From Tetragonia tetragonoides (taxonomy: Eukaryota > Streptophyta > Magnoliopsida > Caryophyllales > Aizoaceae): a stretch of 64,000 bases of DNA. A model generated the notes under the pieces. That model worked only from the letters and a program-made list of their open reading frames with translations. It made no database searches and was not told the origin of the DNA. Each line of letters begins with the position of its first letter. Position 1 is the stretch's first letter. The stretch lies in contig CM076148.1 in NCBI GenBank assembly GCA_038025085.1, forward strand, positions 33,338,501-33,402,500, given 5' to 3'. The translations under genes were made by a program, and so were the position numbers. This document shows, piece after piece, positions 10,201 to 20,535 of this stretch.

Positions 10201-13169
10201 AATCACATAGGTCTTGTTCGGCACGTATCTGGTAGCTGTTAAATGGTTTAACTAGCTGGTAGCATTGGCTGGTTGTAAAATATGTTAGGTAAAGTTGGTT
10301 GTTTATCGATGGATGGTACGATGTGAAATGGCCAAAAAGAACATGAGTATAATTTACTTACTTCTTCTTGTTGTTATTATTTGTATCATATTACAGTAAG
10401 TCTTGTGTGAGACCAACTCATAAAAAAATGGGGTCACTATTTGGAAATGTAGGGGTCACTTATGGTGAGCAGTGACCCTTGTTTCATTGCAAAGTGACCC
10501 CTGTCTCTCCAAAAGTTACGAAAAGACCGTCTTATAGAAATTTTTTTGATTATATTACTATTATTATAACTATTATTGTATTAATTATTTCTATTATTAC
10601 TATTATTATGATTATAATTTTCAATAATTTCTATCTTTTTATAATCCCATTAGTACATTTTTTAAAGAAATACTATAAAAGAAATCACACAAAAATAAAC
10701 CGAATCAAAATCAAAAGAAATGAAAACCAAAAAAAAGACGAAAAACTCAAAATCAATAATCATCAGACATCTAGTTAACACGAGCATGTTTGGAATTGGG
10801 GTAATGATTAAGGAGGTAATAGATAGAATTATAAGCTAAAATGGAGGGTGTGGGAGATGGTGGGTGTCATTTTTGCGAAGAGGAGGGTAATCTTTCCCTC
10901 CATTTGGGGAGTAAAAGTTACTCACCCTCCCCCTAGAGTAATGCATTATCCCTCTTTCTCCCTTTATTTTTTCCATTACCCCTTAATCATTACCTCACCA
11001 CCACCTCCACCTTCCTATTTTACCCTTTAATTTACTCCATTACCCCTTTAATCATTACCCCCAATCCAAACATGTCCTAAAATAAAAACAATCACACACA
11101 ACACCCCCAAATAATCACGCATCCCCACAGTTCACCATTATTTATTGTGTCCCTTGGCTGGGTCAGTGGTATTGTTTGTAAATTTGTCATGAAATTGTAC
11201 ATGGTGGTCCTTCTCTCTATTTCATTTCCAGATTGTTTGCATCAACAAGATGCCATAAAAGTTGTTCATCAAACACCAATTTTTGTAGGAATGGGTTGTC
11301 AATGAGTCCAATAACAATCAAATTAGTAATTACCCCAAAAGTTGGCCAACAATCTGATAACCAAACAAGGCTATAGAGAGAAAGCTCAAGTTGTATTCTG
11401 GTAATAGTCACTCACGGTTACTACTTCAATTTGTGCAAAAAGGAACTTGCATTGTCCAAGATAACTACTTGTGCACTTATTGCAAATTATTGAAAAAAAA
11501 ATATTCAAAATTGCAATAAGCGTAAAGGTATTATGGGCAAACCCAACAAAGTGAACATAAACCACCATGGAGATTAGCTTGGGGTGTTCTAGCAGGGCGT
11601 TTTTGTAATACTGGATGTTCCTTCAAAAAAATATTTATTTGTATGTTTTTCCACTCACTTAAGTTTTTTAGGGGCGTTTTTAGCCAAAAAATCCTAATAT
11701 TTTTTAAGTTTGAATTTTTCTTTTCAATAATTGCAATTTGCAATATTTTCCTCACCTTCGATCAGTTCTAGTTGCACAAGTGAGAAAGAGGGTGGAATGG
11801 TGGATGGATAACAATGGCATAGTCAAAGTGCAAAAAAATATTTCATTTTGATTATTTATACACATACACAATGTGAAAACTAATTTCATTTCACGCGAGT
11901 AGAAAATTACAATATGACAAGCAGGGAGGTTCTTACGTGAAGGTTCATGGAGATGTTGCCAATTACTTCGTTCGTGAATTGGTTCACCATGGTGGGGGTT
12001 AAACTACTACCATTTTCGTTGTATAATTGTTTACAGTCGTTGCCCCCAATATTAAATATATGGATTGCTTTGGATAACAACATTTTCGTCTGTGCTTGCC
12101 CATATTCCTGCTCCAATTTTTGGGCCATCTCCACATAATAATTTGTTTGCAATTTCATGTGCAACTGAACTCAAAAACAAACCATAAAAGAATAGTGTCA
12201 GCTTTCTACTACCTTAACCGTTTTGGCCAAAATAGACACAGGTATATATATCGAGATTTTGCTAAATATAATGAAGTATACCAAATTACAAATAAATGTA
12301 TTATCGAAAATTCCAATTATCGGAGATGTGAAATGACTATAATGTCCTCATTTCACGTGAGGAAAGAAGCTAAAATTTAAAAAGGGTCCCTAATATTTTC
12401 TTAAAATGAGGGGTGAATTGTGTTCAAACCAAAAAATTCATTGAGACTAAGGTGTATTAAGGTTACATTAGGCAATTAAGAAATTTTAATTCTACTGTCA
12501 CATCACTATGTGATGAGATAGATATCGTTGGATTAAACCTTATTTTGTTTAAATTGTAATAATTAGGTAGACCTCATTGTATTTAGAACAATCTCAGTAT
12601 ATTTATATGTATTTTGGTCAAATTAAACCTTGGTATACCTCAATAATAATTTTCGTAAATAAAAATATTCAAAGCAATAATACGTACTGGATGCGCAGAT
12701 GCACGTGTTTCAACAAGCACACCAGCAGCAGCATTTGCAAAGTTGACTGATTGAGTATAATCTCTGACTGTAAGGCTTGGATTTGGATAAGGTCTTGGGA
12801 GTGGTAAGTTCGCGAATTGAGCTATCAACAATATACATACATGATACATTATACACATCATATCATATCATAACAGAAACAATAATATAAATCTTGTATA
12901 TATATATTACCTATGAAATCAGGGATGAGAAGTCCATCAGAGAACCTCCCAGCAGGTCTTTTGAAGTAGGTCTCGCCGTAAGGCAACTTATTCGCCGGTG
13001 TCGGACCATAATCGACATAAAATCCCATGCCGGTATCGTAAAGAGAGTCTCCGAACACGTAGAGTGGGGCATTGTCCGGAATCGTAGGTTGTGCATTGGA
13101 ACTCAAAGGCGAAACAAAGATTATTATTGTTAGTAATGTAGCCAGCATTTTGCTGGTGGTTATTGCCAT
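3591..13169 (-). CDS. GDSL-type esterase/lipase, five exons, apparently intact
   Basis: A secreted serine ester hydrolase of the plant GDSL family, resembling the GLIP/EXL type by eye. Exons on the minus strand are 13169-12911, 12821-12688, 12164-11937, 9586-9343 and 3850-3591. All introns have GT-AG ends and the phases (1, 0, 0, 1) match, giving 374 residues, the usual family length. The start is the ATG at 13169 in the context GCCATGGC. Residues 1-26 look like a signal peptide. Block I is YVFGDSLYDTG with catalytic Ser42; block II is VNFANAAAG with Gly120; block III is NIGGND with Asn173; block V is DSTHPT with Asp329 and His332. All catalytic and oxyanion residues are present. Intron 4 is about 5.5 kb because a LINE inserted in it in the opposite orientation. 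The coding sequence looks functional; whether the long intron is spliced properly is unknown. The physiological substrate cannot be read from sequence. Confidence 0.85.
4331..5430 (+). pseudogene. LINE ORF1 (DUF4283 / CCHC zinc-knuckle RNA-binding protein), broken
   Basis: The nucleic-acid-binding protein of the LINE. A plausible original start is the ATG at 4331 (MERYLEKSIAKAV). The frame then breaks before 4431 and again near 4775, 5000 and at the A-run around 5255. Pieces keep the family landmarks: the DUF4283-like core (IVRFETLLGRDAVLQ, FIVKPWTENG, VPIWVQLHKL), the region before the knuckle (NYARVLIDVDIGDEVPEDI), and the CX2CX4HX4C knuckle (CGFCRGFGHSTDEC) near 5205-5246, followed by a basic tail in another frame. 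It cannot produce a full protein. Confidence 0.8.
5594..8887 (+). pseudogene. LINE ORF2 (endonuclease, reverse transcriptase, zf-RVT), broken
   Basis: Starts at an ATG at 5594 with the apurinic-like endonuclease opening TWNVRGINAP, then an early stop; most of the endonuclease (ETKI, LLGDFNSLL, SKLDRVL) is at 5679-6263. The reverse transcriptase follows in pieces: SKSPDPDGCSSGFF (near 6980), the fingers region to 7392, then FADDLMIF near 7660. The segment that should carry the first catalytic Asp motif (the KAYDS region) is missing near 7365; the frame resumes as a degenerate EEILKGFGF. The zf-RVT domain (CVLCQRANESHEHMFYECPW) lies near 8515. At least six breaks. Confidence 0.85.
9090..9342. 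other. Remainder of lipase intron 4 upstream of the LINE
   Basis: Non-coding. It begins with a scrap (TTTATGCTTTGATACCAAGTGCTC) that resembles sequence commonly seen at the ends of plant retroelements, then plain AT-rich intron. Confidence 0.5.
9343..9586 (-). CDS. GDSL lipase exon 4
   Basis: Follows a TTTAG acceptor and encodes the conserved GARKFAFQAVCPMGCLP stretch, then the helix before DSYSAF. It ends TAT G at a GTACGT donor, phase 1. The split Gly289 is completed by exon 5, giving the family phrase YGFTETLSACCG. Confidence 0.85.
10395..10535. mobile_element. Small foldback element with paired GGGGTCACT/AGTGACCC motifs
   Basis: Two GGGGTCACT motifs (about 10433 and 10450-10460) are mirrored by two AGTGACCC motifs (about 10473 and 10493). 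The arms pair over roughly 31 nt with mismatches, and the outer parts carry GTCTTGTGTGAGAC and GACCGTCTTAT. Size and structure suggest a MITE. The same AGTGACCC word recurs in the element at 24.4-28.9 kb. Confidence 0.5.
10783..11077. mobile_element. MITE-like foldback, about 295 bp
   Basis: The left end CATGTTTGGAATTGGGGTAATGATTAA is mirrored at the right end, whose reverse complement reads CATGTTTGGATTGGGGGTAA; the similarity continues inward for some 50 bp. No ORF. A clear target-site duplication was not found, so the superfamily is open. Confidence 0.65.
11937..12164 (-). CDS. GDSL lipase exon 3 (block III, GxND)
   Basis: Follows a TTCAG acceptor, has 76 codons, and encodes HIFNIGGNDC (Asn173, Asp174) and NEVIGNIS. 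Donor GTAAGA at phase 0. Confidence 0.85.
12688..12821 (-). CDS. GDSL lipase exon 2 (block II)
   Basis: Follows a ..GATAG acceptor; the split codon gives Ala87. Encodes AQFANLPLP and the block II phrase VNFANAAAGVLVE (Gly120). Donor GTACGT at phase 0. Confidence 0.85.
12911..13169 (-). CDS. GDSL lipase exon 1 (signal peptide and catalytic Ser)
   Basis: Encodes residues 1-86: a hydrophobic leader (LATLLTIIIFVSPLSSNA), block I GDSL with Ser42, and the family phrase PYGETYFKRPAGRFSDG. It ends ...ATA G before a GTAATA donor, phase 1. Confidence 0.88.
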
Positions 13170-13442
13170 GGCAATTGGCAAACAAAGGAAATATGTTTGT
13201 TGTTTCTTTTTGATCTGTTAACAGTATTAGCTAGTAGAAGCTAATAGTAATAGATGGTTGATAATAAAGGCGGTCTTTTATTTCGTTTAATGTTGGCTTT
13301 GTGGGATATTTATTTTCAAAAACGTGGATAAGGATTAATTGCAGGAAAAGCTGGCAGTCTAGCATGTTCAATAATGTTGATCACATTCAAGATGGTCACC
13401 AAGGCTGGTAAATTTGGGACCCAAAAACATCTTACAGAGAAG
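13170..13442. promoter_or_regulatory. Upstream region of the GDSL lipase gene
   Basis: Presumed 5' UTR and proximal promoter of the lipase, read on the minus strand. No convincing TATA box. Its most notable neighbour is the perfect hairpin that begins 274 bp upstream of the ATG. Confidence 0.4.
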
Positions 13443-13609
13443 GAAAATCGTGGTGGGGGCTACCCCATTTATTACCCCGGTCATCGCGGGCACCGTGCAG
13501 ATAGGTAATTTTCATGACCATATATTTTGTATGGTCATGAAAATTACCTATCTGCACGGTGCCCGCGATGACCGGGGTAATAAATGGGGTAGCCCCCACC
13601 ACGATTTTC
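13443..13609. repeat. Perfect inverted repeat: 80-bp arms, 7-nt loop
   Basis: Bases 13443-13522 are the exact reverse complement of 13530-13609; the loop is 13523-13529. The arms are more GC-rich than the surroundings (for example GGTGGGGGCTACCCC). A direct heptamer TTGGGAC flanks it at 13414-13420 and 13624-13630 and could be a target-site duplication. Translations of both strands are similar only because the sequence is palindromic; there is no gene. It could be a very young foldback transposon, a small-RNA hairpin precursor, or an assembly artefact. Confidence 0.9.
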
Positions 13610-13630
13610 AAAATCGTCTTACGTTGGGAC

Positions 13631-14138
13631 AAGTTATTATCTTTTTGTGAAAGTAACCGAGTGACTTGTGAATAAAAGATCACACTTATTTTTCAATAAA
13701 GTTAAATTGTCATATCATGAAACAGTTTTATATAAGACTTATTGATATAGTATATAATTTTAAAATTTTATAAAGTTCCTCGGGGTCTTCATGATTCTTT
13801 TTAGTTTAAGGTGGTTTTGCTAATTTATAATTATAGCTCGAGGATGGGGCAGTGAGACTTGAGCCTAGTCTTCCCACTAAATGTAGAGGAAAGAGCCACG
13901 GCTCTCCAACCCAATTCTCGGCCCTAAAAAAAAAATAAAACAACTCTCAAGTAGACCAGGACGCTACTACACATACACTCAGTATATGTACAGAGATATA
14001 TACACTTTTAATCTGAGCTTTACATGTGACAAAAATATAAAATATTCCCTCATTCCTACTTGGCTAAACATGACATCAGCAAAAAAAATTTCAATTCAAA
14101 TTTGAATGCAAATTTTAAACTTATAATTTCAAATTTCA
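13631..14138. other. Non-coding, AT-rich
   Basis: No ORF with family resemblance and no clear element ends. It includes a low-complexity A-run near 13926. Confidence 0.5.
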
Positions 14139-14288
14139 TTGACACAACCACCATCATTAATTACTTATTTTTCCAATACATTGAAACTAACTCACACTAA
14201 ATGTAAATTAAACGTAATTTTTCTCTCTCCTCCCTTTCTTCTCTCCTTCCCTTTTCTCTCTATCAGTTTCCTTTACCCTATCCCATTC

Positions 14289-14444
14289 ATGGGCGGCAGA
14301 ACGGAGATGGTGGTCGATGATGCCGGCGAGAGGGTCGATGGGGTCACGGATTCCGGCAAGAACGCCCCTCTCTCCTTGCAACCACCCACCCAACCTAGCG
14401 CCCTCTCATCTGGCTCCGACAATAAAGGCACTCGACTCCGGTGA
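14289..14444 (+). CDS. Small ORF in an exon-like, GC-richer island
   Basis: A 51-codon frame (MGGRTEMVVDDAGERVDG...) with higher GC than its neighbours, preceded by a CT-rich 5'-UTR-like stretch (14218-14265) and followed by intron-like T-rich sequence. I do not recognise the protein. It may be the captured first exon of a host gene inside a transposable element, since a similar exon-then-intron look occurs at 24.6 kb in the (TA)n-flanked element. Not convincing as an independent gene. Confidence 0.25.
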   Translation: MGGRTEMVVDDAGERVDGVTDSGKNAPLSLQPPTQPSALSSGSDNKGTRLR

Positions 14445-15404
14445 TTAAGGTATTCTTTACAGTATTGTGATTTGGTCACCTTTTTTTTTCCGATTGTGAT
14501 TAGGTTTAGTGAGGAATTTCAATTTGGGGTTTTTGAGGCCAAGCCGTAATCTTTGTGTTTTTTTTGTGTGTGTGTGTGATTATAATTAGCATTGCCCTTT
14601 TATTGCTTAATTTCAGAAATTTCTGCTTTAATTTTGCAATTCATTAAAATTTATGTTCTTAATTTCCATTTTGTTCTTAAATTTATTTGTAAACATGTAA
14701 TTTCTTTTTGTGGGTCAAGTATAAGAGTATCTCATGGGAGATAAGTTGGTATTTTGCATTATGTTTCCTGTTTAAAACATCTGTAATCAATATCAGTAAT
14801 CGGTTTGACTACAATGTTCTTGCAATCAATCTCTGATAGCCTTTATATTATCGTAGTACTAGCTAATGAAGTGTGATGATTGGGTCTTTGTCTTTGGCTG
14901 TTCTTGGTTATTCTGTATTCCGAAATCTGCAGCATGGCTTCTGGTCTATCGTTTTATCTGACGTGCTTTGAGTATAAAAACATATTATTGAACATGCTTG
15001 AAGCCCTCTCAGTTGACATTGCTTGGTTTTTGTGATCTTTAAAGCTTGAAGCCCTCTCAGTTGACATTGCTTAGCATTGGCTCAGTTAAAGCTTTAGCAC
15101 TAAGCAGACAGCTTCTGCGATCTTTTCTTTTTGCTTTTTCGTTGGAAGAGGGGTGAATGAGGATGGAAGGATTCTATTATAATTTGAATATAGTAGCATG
15201 GAACATTAGCTTTGCAAATTGGTTTGACAGTCATCTACCTCACTCCACTCTGATTGGAACTAAGTTGCTTAGATTTTGCTCACTAAATGCCAACCCTTTA
15301 AGCTAAGCCGCCTTTGGTTTAATGTGCCATGCCTTCTAGGCTCATATAATGGTGGTATGCTTGAAATGTTCAAGCTGACTTGTACTTTTATGATGCTATG
15401 ATAA
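14445..15404. other. Intron-like T-rich sequence, no gene seen
   Basis: T-rich and low in coding signal. A 25-30-bp phrase (GCTTGAAGCCCTCTCAGTTGACATTGCTT) is duplicated at about 14996 and 15044. Confidence 0.5.
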
Positions 15405-15476
15405 AGCCTATTAGCTCAATCGGAAGAGCAATATGCAATTGTGCATATGATGTGGGTTCGAATCCCATATAGGCTA
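15405..15476 (+). tRNA. tRNA-like sequence, anticodon arm non-canonical (probable pseudogene)
   Basis: The acceptor stem AGCCTAT/ATAGGCT pairs over 7 bp, the D arm is GCTC-AATCGGAA-GAGC, and the T arm is GTGGG-TTCGAAT-CCCAT. The anticodon region ATATGCAATTGTGCATAT folds as a palindrome with a 6- or 8-nt loop instead of 7, so no anticodon can be assigned. It has an inverted partner at 16126-16197. Confidence 0.55.
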
Positions 15477-16125
15477 ATTGACAATCAACTACTTAAAATT
15501 TGTTTTATTTTTCGAGACTCGTCACCAAATAATTAAGTTAAGGTATGTTATTTAATGTATACTTGATACCAAAATGTTAAGATATGTATTCGATTAAAAA
15601 CGGTCAAGTGGGTAGTTTTATGGTAATTAAGGGTTTCGAATTTTGGAGAAAGAAAAAGAAAAAAAAAATAGAAAGACATCTCAGTATGGAGTAGAGCTAA
15701 TTTGTTGCTACCACCAGAGCAGGGTCATGTAGAATCTAGTATCTTATTGTAGAGTTAGACAAAGACCACTCAAAAAAATACATAGGTTATCAGCATATAA
15801 ATAGTATCTATATATTATAAAAATTAACTAGCCAATTATTTTATATAACATAAATAAGTAACGTATATATTTTAAATAAAATAATATTATAGTGAACCTT
15901 TTTAACAGTGGTAAATGTTAAAACTTGTTGGATAAATGAATACTCAAATGCATACTTGCAGTCACCAATCTTTTACCTTCACAGTGCACAAGAATGAATG
16001 CCCAAGATTTGCTATGTTTGCTAAACCTTCTTGTCTGCTTGTATCTTACATAATAAGGAGCCATAAACTAATTGCAAAAAAGGGGGTGAATTGAAGCTAT
16101 TTAAGATGCAATAATAATAATGGTA
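15477..16125. other. Core between the first tRNA-like pair; contains a locally repeated segment
   Basis: Non-coding. About 15540-15790 resembles 20545-20760 (shared AAGGTATGTATT, GAATTTTGGA, GAAAGA.GTCTCA, GCTACCACCA.AGCAG), so it belongs to a dispersed local repeat. Confidence 0.55.
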
Positions 16126-16197
16126 AATCTATGTAGGATTTGAACCTACACCTTTTGCGCAATTGCACAAACGCTCTACCAATTGAGCTAATAGACT
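16126..16197 (-). tRNA. tRNA-like sequence, inverted partner of the one at 15405
   Basis: On the minus strand: acceptor AGTCTAT/ATAGATT, D arm GCTC-AATTGGTA-GAGC, T arm GTAGG-TTCAAAT-CCTAC. The anticodon arm TTTGTGCAATTGCGCAAA is an extended palindrome with an 8-nt loop. Probable pseudogene or a tRNA-derived transposon part. Confidence 0.55.
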
Positions 16198-17815
16198 AGC
16201 ATAGGCAAATTTATTTGAGATAATAAAAGAAACCGAACAGGCGAACAGCTTTGAAAAAAAGCATATCAAACGGTGTAAAACCTCATGATACAAGTACCAG
16301 TACAAATGCTCCTACTATTTATTTTTGTTTGGTAGAATGTGAGAATCTATTCATTTCCAAATGAGCAATATAGTTCGTACATCAAAGACTATAAGCTATC
16401 AAGGGAGCTAACAGATGCAACCATTCTACCCTACACCATATAGTAAATGATCAGTATTTGCTATGCAACTCCTATACAAGTGTTGTATCTATCTTAAGTG
16501 TAAAATGCTCCTATTATTTAATAACCCAACAATCCATCCCAGCAAATCTTTTATAATTAGGGTGTCTAAAACCTGTTTTCAATAGTCCTACTATTACTTC
16601 ACAACCCAACAACCCATCCAACCAATTGACCATCTGTAAGCAGAACTCATACAACCTAACAATGTCTTGAAGAAGCACTTCAAACAACCAGTTTACAATA
16701 AGAACCTAATTTTAAGTCTATACTGATCTAAAGCCTATAAGATCCAAAATTTCAGTACTGACAGTTTAAGTATACAAAAACTAAATTATAAATTCACACC
16801 CTCATTCAAAGTATATTCCCTCTCAAGTAGTGTCCAAGGGGTATCTCATTGAGTTGATCAACACCAAATAATCGGACATACAGAATTCATGTACAATGTT
16901 ATATTATCCATAAGAGCACAAGTGAATACCATTAAGAACTTAGTAGCTAGAACATAAAAATATATACACACTCAAATTCTAATAATCCATATCCAACCAA
17001 TTGAATGAATGCTACCTATTAATCAAAAGGAAGCAATTTTGCAAGCCAAATCTTCAATCAATCAGTGATTCTCTAAACATAGCAATTAAGAGCATCCAAA
17101 TCAATTACAAAAAAAAAAAAAAAAAAACAAAAAAAAAAAAAACTCAATTAGATCAGAAATTGAAGAACCAATTAGAGGTTTAGGGTTTCTTGGCACTTAT
17201 CAGGTTAGAGGGACGACGGCTGCAAAATTGGTTGAGACGCCACCACCTGGTGGTCAACCTTCTGGTGGTTGACAGTCCCGCACAACACCAGAGCAGCAGC
17301 AGCAGCGACCATTCACGCGTGACAGGGGACAAGTAGTCGCGAAATAGGAGGAGATAGAAAACGCGAGGATTTGATTCACAACAAAGAATCAATAACAATA
17401 ATGAGGTTTTATGTGTTAGCAAACGAACGTAAAAGATGGTTGTGTTTGTGGTGTTCGATTTTGCACGAAGAAGAGGGTTTTTTTTTAGGGAAGAAGAAGA
17501 AGGGAAATGAACGGATGGAGCATGGAGGAATGAAAAGGAGGTGAGGCGGTGAAAAAGTTCTAGTAGAACTCACTCAATTCTTTTTTCTTTTCTTTTTTTT
17601 TTATTACTAAACACCTAGAACTAAATATACAAATCAAATAACTCAAAAATAATTAAAATTATTAAAGAAAATAAATAAAGCATTTTGGAAAGTTAATATA
17701 CGGGGTATCACAATGGCAATTATGAAAATATTGAATCAACCGACTCAATAAGCCGGAATGAAAACTTTTCCTTATTTTCAATGTTTGCCACGAGATCATA
17801 ATCTGAATGGTTTCA
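16198..17815. other. Non-coding, AT-rich; exon-like island at its right end
   Basis: No recognisable gene. There is an A-run at 17108-17140. A minus-strand island of higher GC at 17200-17430 (Leu-rich 80-codon frame) resembles the exon-like island at 14.3 kb in style, but I recognise no protein. Confidence 0.45.
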
Positions 17816-18410
17816 AGTGTAGGGTATATATAGGTTATAGGGTTTAATGTTTAATTTGAAATAATAATTTATTTTGATACTAAAGTTTAATTGAATGCAT
17901 GTAAATGATTTGCTACCATTTTTAAAAACTATGCTACTAGAATTGAAATTAAGTGTGAACATATTTATAGATCTCATGATTTCGCCCATTTTTATTGTGT
18001 GTGTGGAATTCAAATAACATGTGTTACATTTACCCTATAATATGTAAGTACATATAGAGAGGTATAGGTTACAATTTATTTTACTATATTCCTAATTTTG
18101 CTACAATAATCAAATGACATGTAAATTAGGCGTTTAATAAAATAAAATGTCTCCAAAATAAAATAAAATACAATTTCTCTAAACAAGTGCAAATCTAAAA
18201 TAATAATACGAATATATTTTTTTTAAATAATAATATTTGTTAATTTTATTTTATTATCATTGTATTAATAATAATAATCATATATTTCTATTCTATGACT
18301 TTTCTTATCTAATTTAAACCCTAAATTAAGGACATTAGTTTATAAAGATTATTCAATTGGCTCGACTTTTGTAGTCAATAACCCGTCCAATTATAAGAAT
18401 AAGATCGACC
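17816..18410 (+). repeat. Local dispersed repeat, copy 1
   Basis: Shares ordered blocks with 22385-24345 and 29455-29965: TGCTACTAAAGTTTAATTG-like text, GCTACTAGAATTGA, ATAGATCTCATG, TAATAAAATAAAATGTCTCTAAAATAAA, then CTAAATTAAGGACATT and CAATTGGCTCGAC. No protein was recognised, and divergence is substantial. Confidence 0.7.
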
Positions 18411-19053
18411 TTGAATAACTTTTTTATTGTAAAATAAAACTTAATAGAATAATTTTGATACATTTCGAACAACGTCGTCATCACCCCTTTTTCCATGACC
18501 TTCTCCATATCCTCTATCTAGCTTGCTCAAGCCATTTCCGAACCTCTAATGGTAGCTGATTTTGCTACTTTCATGGTGTAATTAATAATATATACATTTG
18601 AGTTAAAATGGTCTAGTGATAGAAATTTAGTCAAAGTAAAAGTTGGATTTAAGATATAAAGTCCATTACCATTAGCTGATTTTGCTACTATAGTTGTATA
18701 TTAAAGTGTAAACTTGACTAAAAATGATGAAGCGGTTGAATTTTTGATAAGTTGTGTATTATCCACAAAAAACTAATTTTTTTAGTTTTTTGGACAAGCA
18801 AGAAAAACAATGCGGCAAATGGGGTCTATTTTCTTTTCGTTTTTCTTTTTTTTGGGTATTTGGCTATAGAGTTAGCGGTGTAGGATATAATGTTAGGATA
18901 CATGATTTTATGATTTAATACTAAATAATTGAGTTTGCTACTTAGGTTTTTATTTAGACTATATTTGACACCAAGGTCAAGCGATGATATGATAAGGGTT
19001 CAGAATTTATGATATATGACCATATGGTTAGTTACCATATAATTTAATTTGCT
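18411..19053. other. Non-coding, AT-rich, with scattered TTTGCTACT phrases
   Basis: No gene seen. The phrase TTTGCTACT recurs here (about 18550, 18690, 18938, 19048), as it does in the neighbouring repeats. Confidence 0.5.
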
Positions 19054-19058
19054 ACTAC

Positions 19059-20530
19059 TGTAGACACCTTAATCGGTTCTCATTCCCTGACACCGCAACG
19101 CCCGATGATGATGGTAATGGATTAACATGGACGTAAGTAGAAAAGAACATTGCTCAGAAATCTAAACCAAATTCCTTGAAACCTCAGTCTTTGGATAGCC
19201 CCTTGTTATAAGGATTCCCACTCCTTTGACCTTGCCTCAATCAGGTTCCCAGATCAAGAGATATCGCGTCTCGAAGATTTGGGTCAAAACCGCTCAATCC
19301 CGACCCCTTGGGTCAGCCCAAGGGCAATTCGTAATTTACTGAGCACAAAAAGTCAAAAAATCGTAGTCACGCGCGTGCCTCCAGGCCCGGCGGCAATCGC
19401 TACCTGCCCGGCAGCCAGCGCGTGACAGCGGGGGCCTTCTGGCCAGCTGCTGAATTGGTTTTTTGGCTGGGCCGAATTGTGGCGTCGACTTCTTGCCCTA
19501 AGCCCCTAATTTCTTCCCCCAACTCTATAAATACTCCTTTTCACCCTCTTTTGCAGGAGGTCGGTCAGTTCATAATTTTGAGAGCATTGAGAGCACAAAA
19601 TTCCCCAAATCAAAGAGAATTCAGAAATCTGAAGATCCAAGCAAGCATTACATCTAGCCTAGCACCCAAGATTGAAGAGCATTTCCAATTCTACTAGTCC
19701 CATTCGAATAGAACGTCCAGGTTAACCATCCTGAGGGCCTAATTCTTTATTAAATCTCTTATTTACTATTTATTAATCATGTTTTATTTAGCTTTTGATT
19801 ATGGTTGAATAAATTTGCATGCTTTGGGTTTTGTATATAATTATGCATGGTTAGTTAATATAAAGTTAGCATCTTTTTATTAGTTTATGCAAGTTTGCAT
19901 CTTTTTGTAGTTTTTGCATGCATATAGTAGCCATCTAGGTTTATTTTAGCATAAAGTTAATATGTTTGCATTGTTCTTCTTTTGAAGTTACTAACGGTTT
20001 TATTGATATGCATATACAATACTTGGCGCGTTTAGCAAAGTGCGGTAGATTGGAGCGTTAATTTAATGCTTTATATCTTGTTTATACTTGTTAATAGTAT
20101 GCATGTAAATTGGATATAATATGTGCAAAGTGATAACATAGGTAATTTGGTTGTTCTTAACCCGCCTAGTTAATTTAGGATCTTGGACGACCGGACTTGT
20201 ATGGAACCATATAGCATAAATAAATATTTGACATGGATAAGCTTAGTGGAGGCCGTTTATACGGGCGATTTAGATGAGATTCATTTTGTTTATTTCGTAC
20301 CTACACCCCCGAACTCAATATTTAGTCCCCATGGACATGAGTCAATTCCCAATAGGAATTGGGTGCACTTTGATGGTTTTCAATTGTTTCCTTAAAAATT
20401 GGTGGCGGCTTCTTATTTGCAAATTTTATTCCCTATAATTAATTTAAATTGCATGCGACATATTATTTAAGAACCATTAATTTCAACTAAATAAATTCGA
20501 TTAGGCGTCAAAAAGGCCAGGGTTCTTACA
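19059..20530 (+). mobile_element. Solo LTR (family 1, copy a) with perfect 5-bp target duplication
   Basis: Starts TGTAGACACC, ends GGTTCTTACA, flanked on both sides by ACTAC (19054-19058 and 20531-20535). It has a TATA-like CTATAAATACTCC at about 19525. It is 1472 bp with no internal genes, so it is the product of LTR-LTR recombination. It is the same family as 43917-45490. The family is probably Ty3/Gypsy from its terminal bases and size, which is inference. Confidence 0.9.
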
Positions 20531-20535
20531 ACTAC

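Larger units (their letters stand above)
9587..11936. other. Lipase intron 3 (2.35 kb), AT-rich with small transposon-like inserts
   Basis: Non-coding intron. It holds two foldback elements (about 10395-10535 and 10783-11077) and, at 9608-9640, the phrase ACTAGTTACATTCCCCGTG that recurs near 22777. No exon or ORF with family resemblance was found inside it. Confidence 0.6.

Noticed and set aside
10205..11375. GTCTTGTTCGGCA near 10212 and its near-complement CCAAACAAGGC near 11363 as ends of a larger element
   Set aside because: The match is short and imperfect, with no target duplication.
13414..13683. Frames of 78 and 83 codons with the same peptide on opposite strands
   Set aside because: They are a by-product of the perfect palindrome, not genes.
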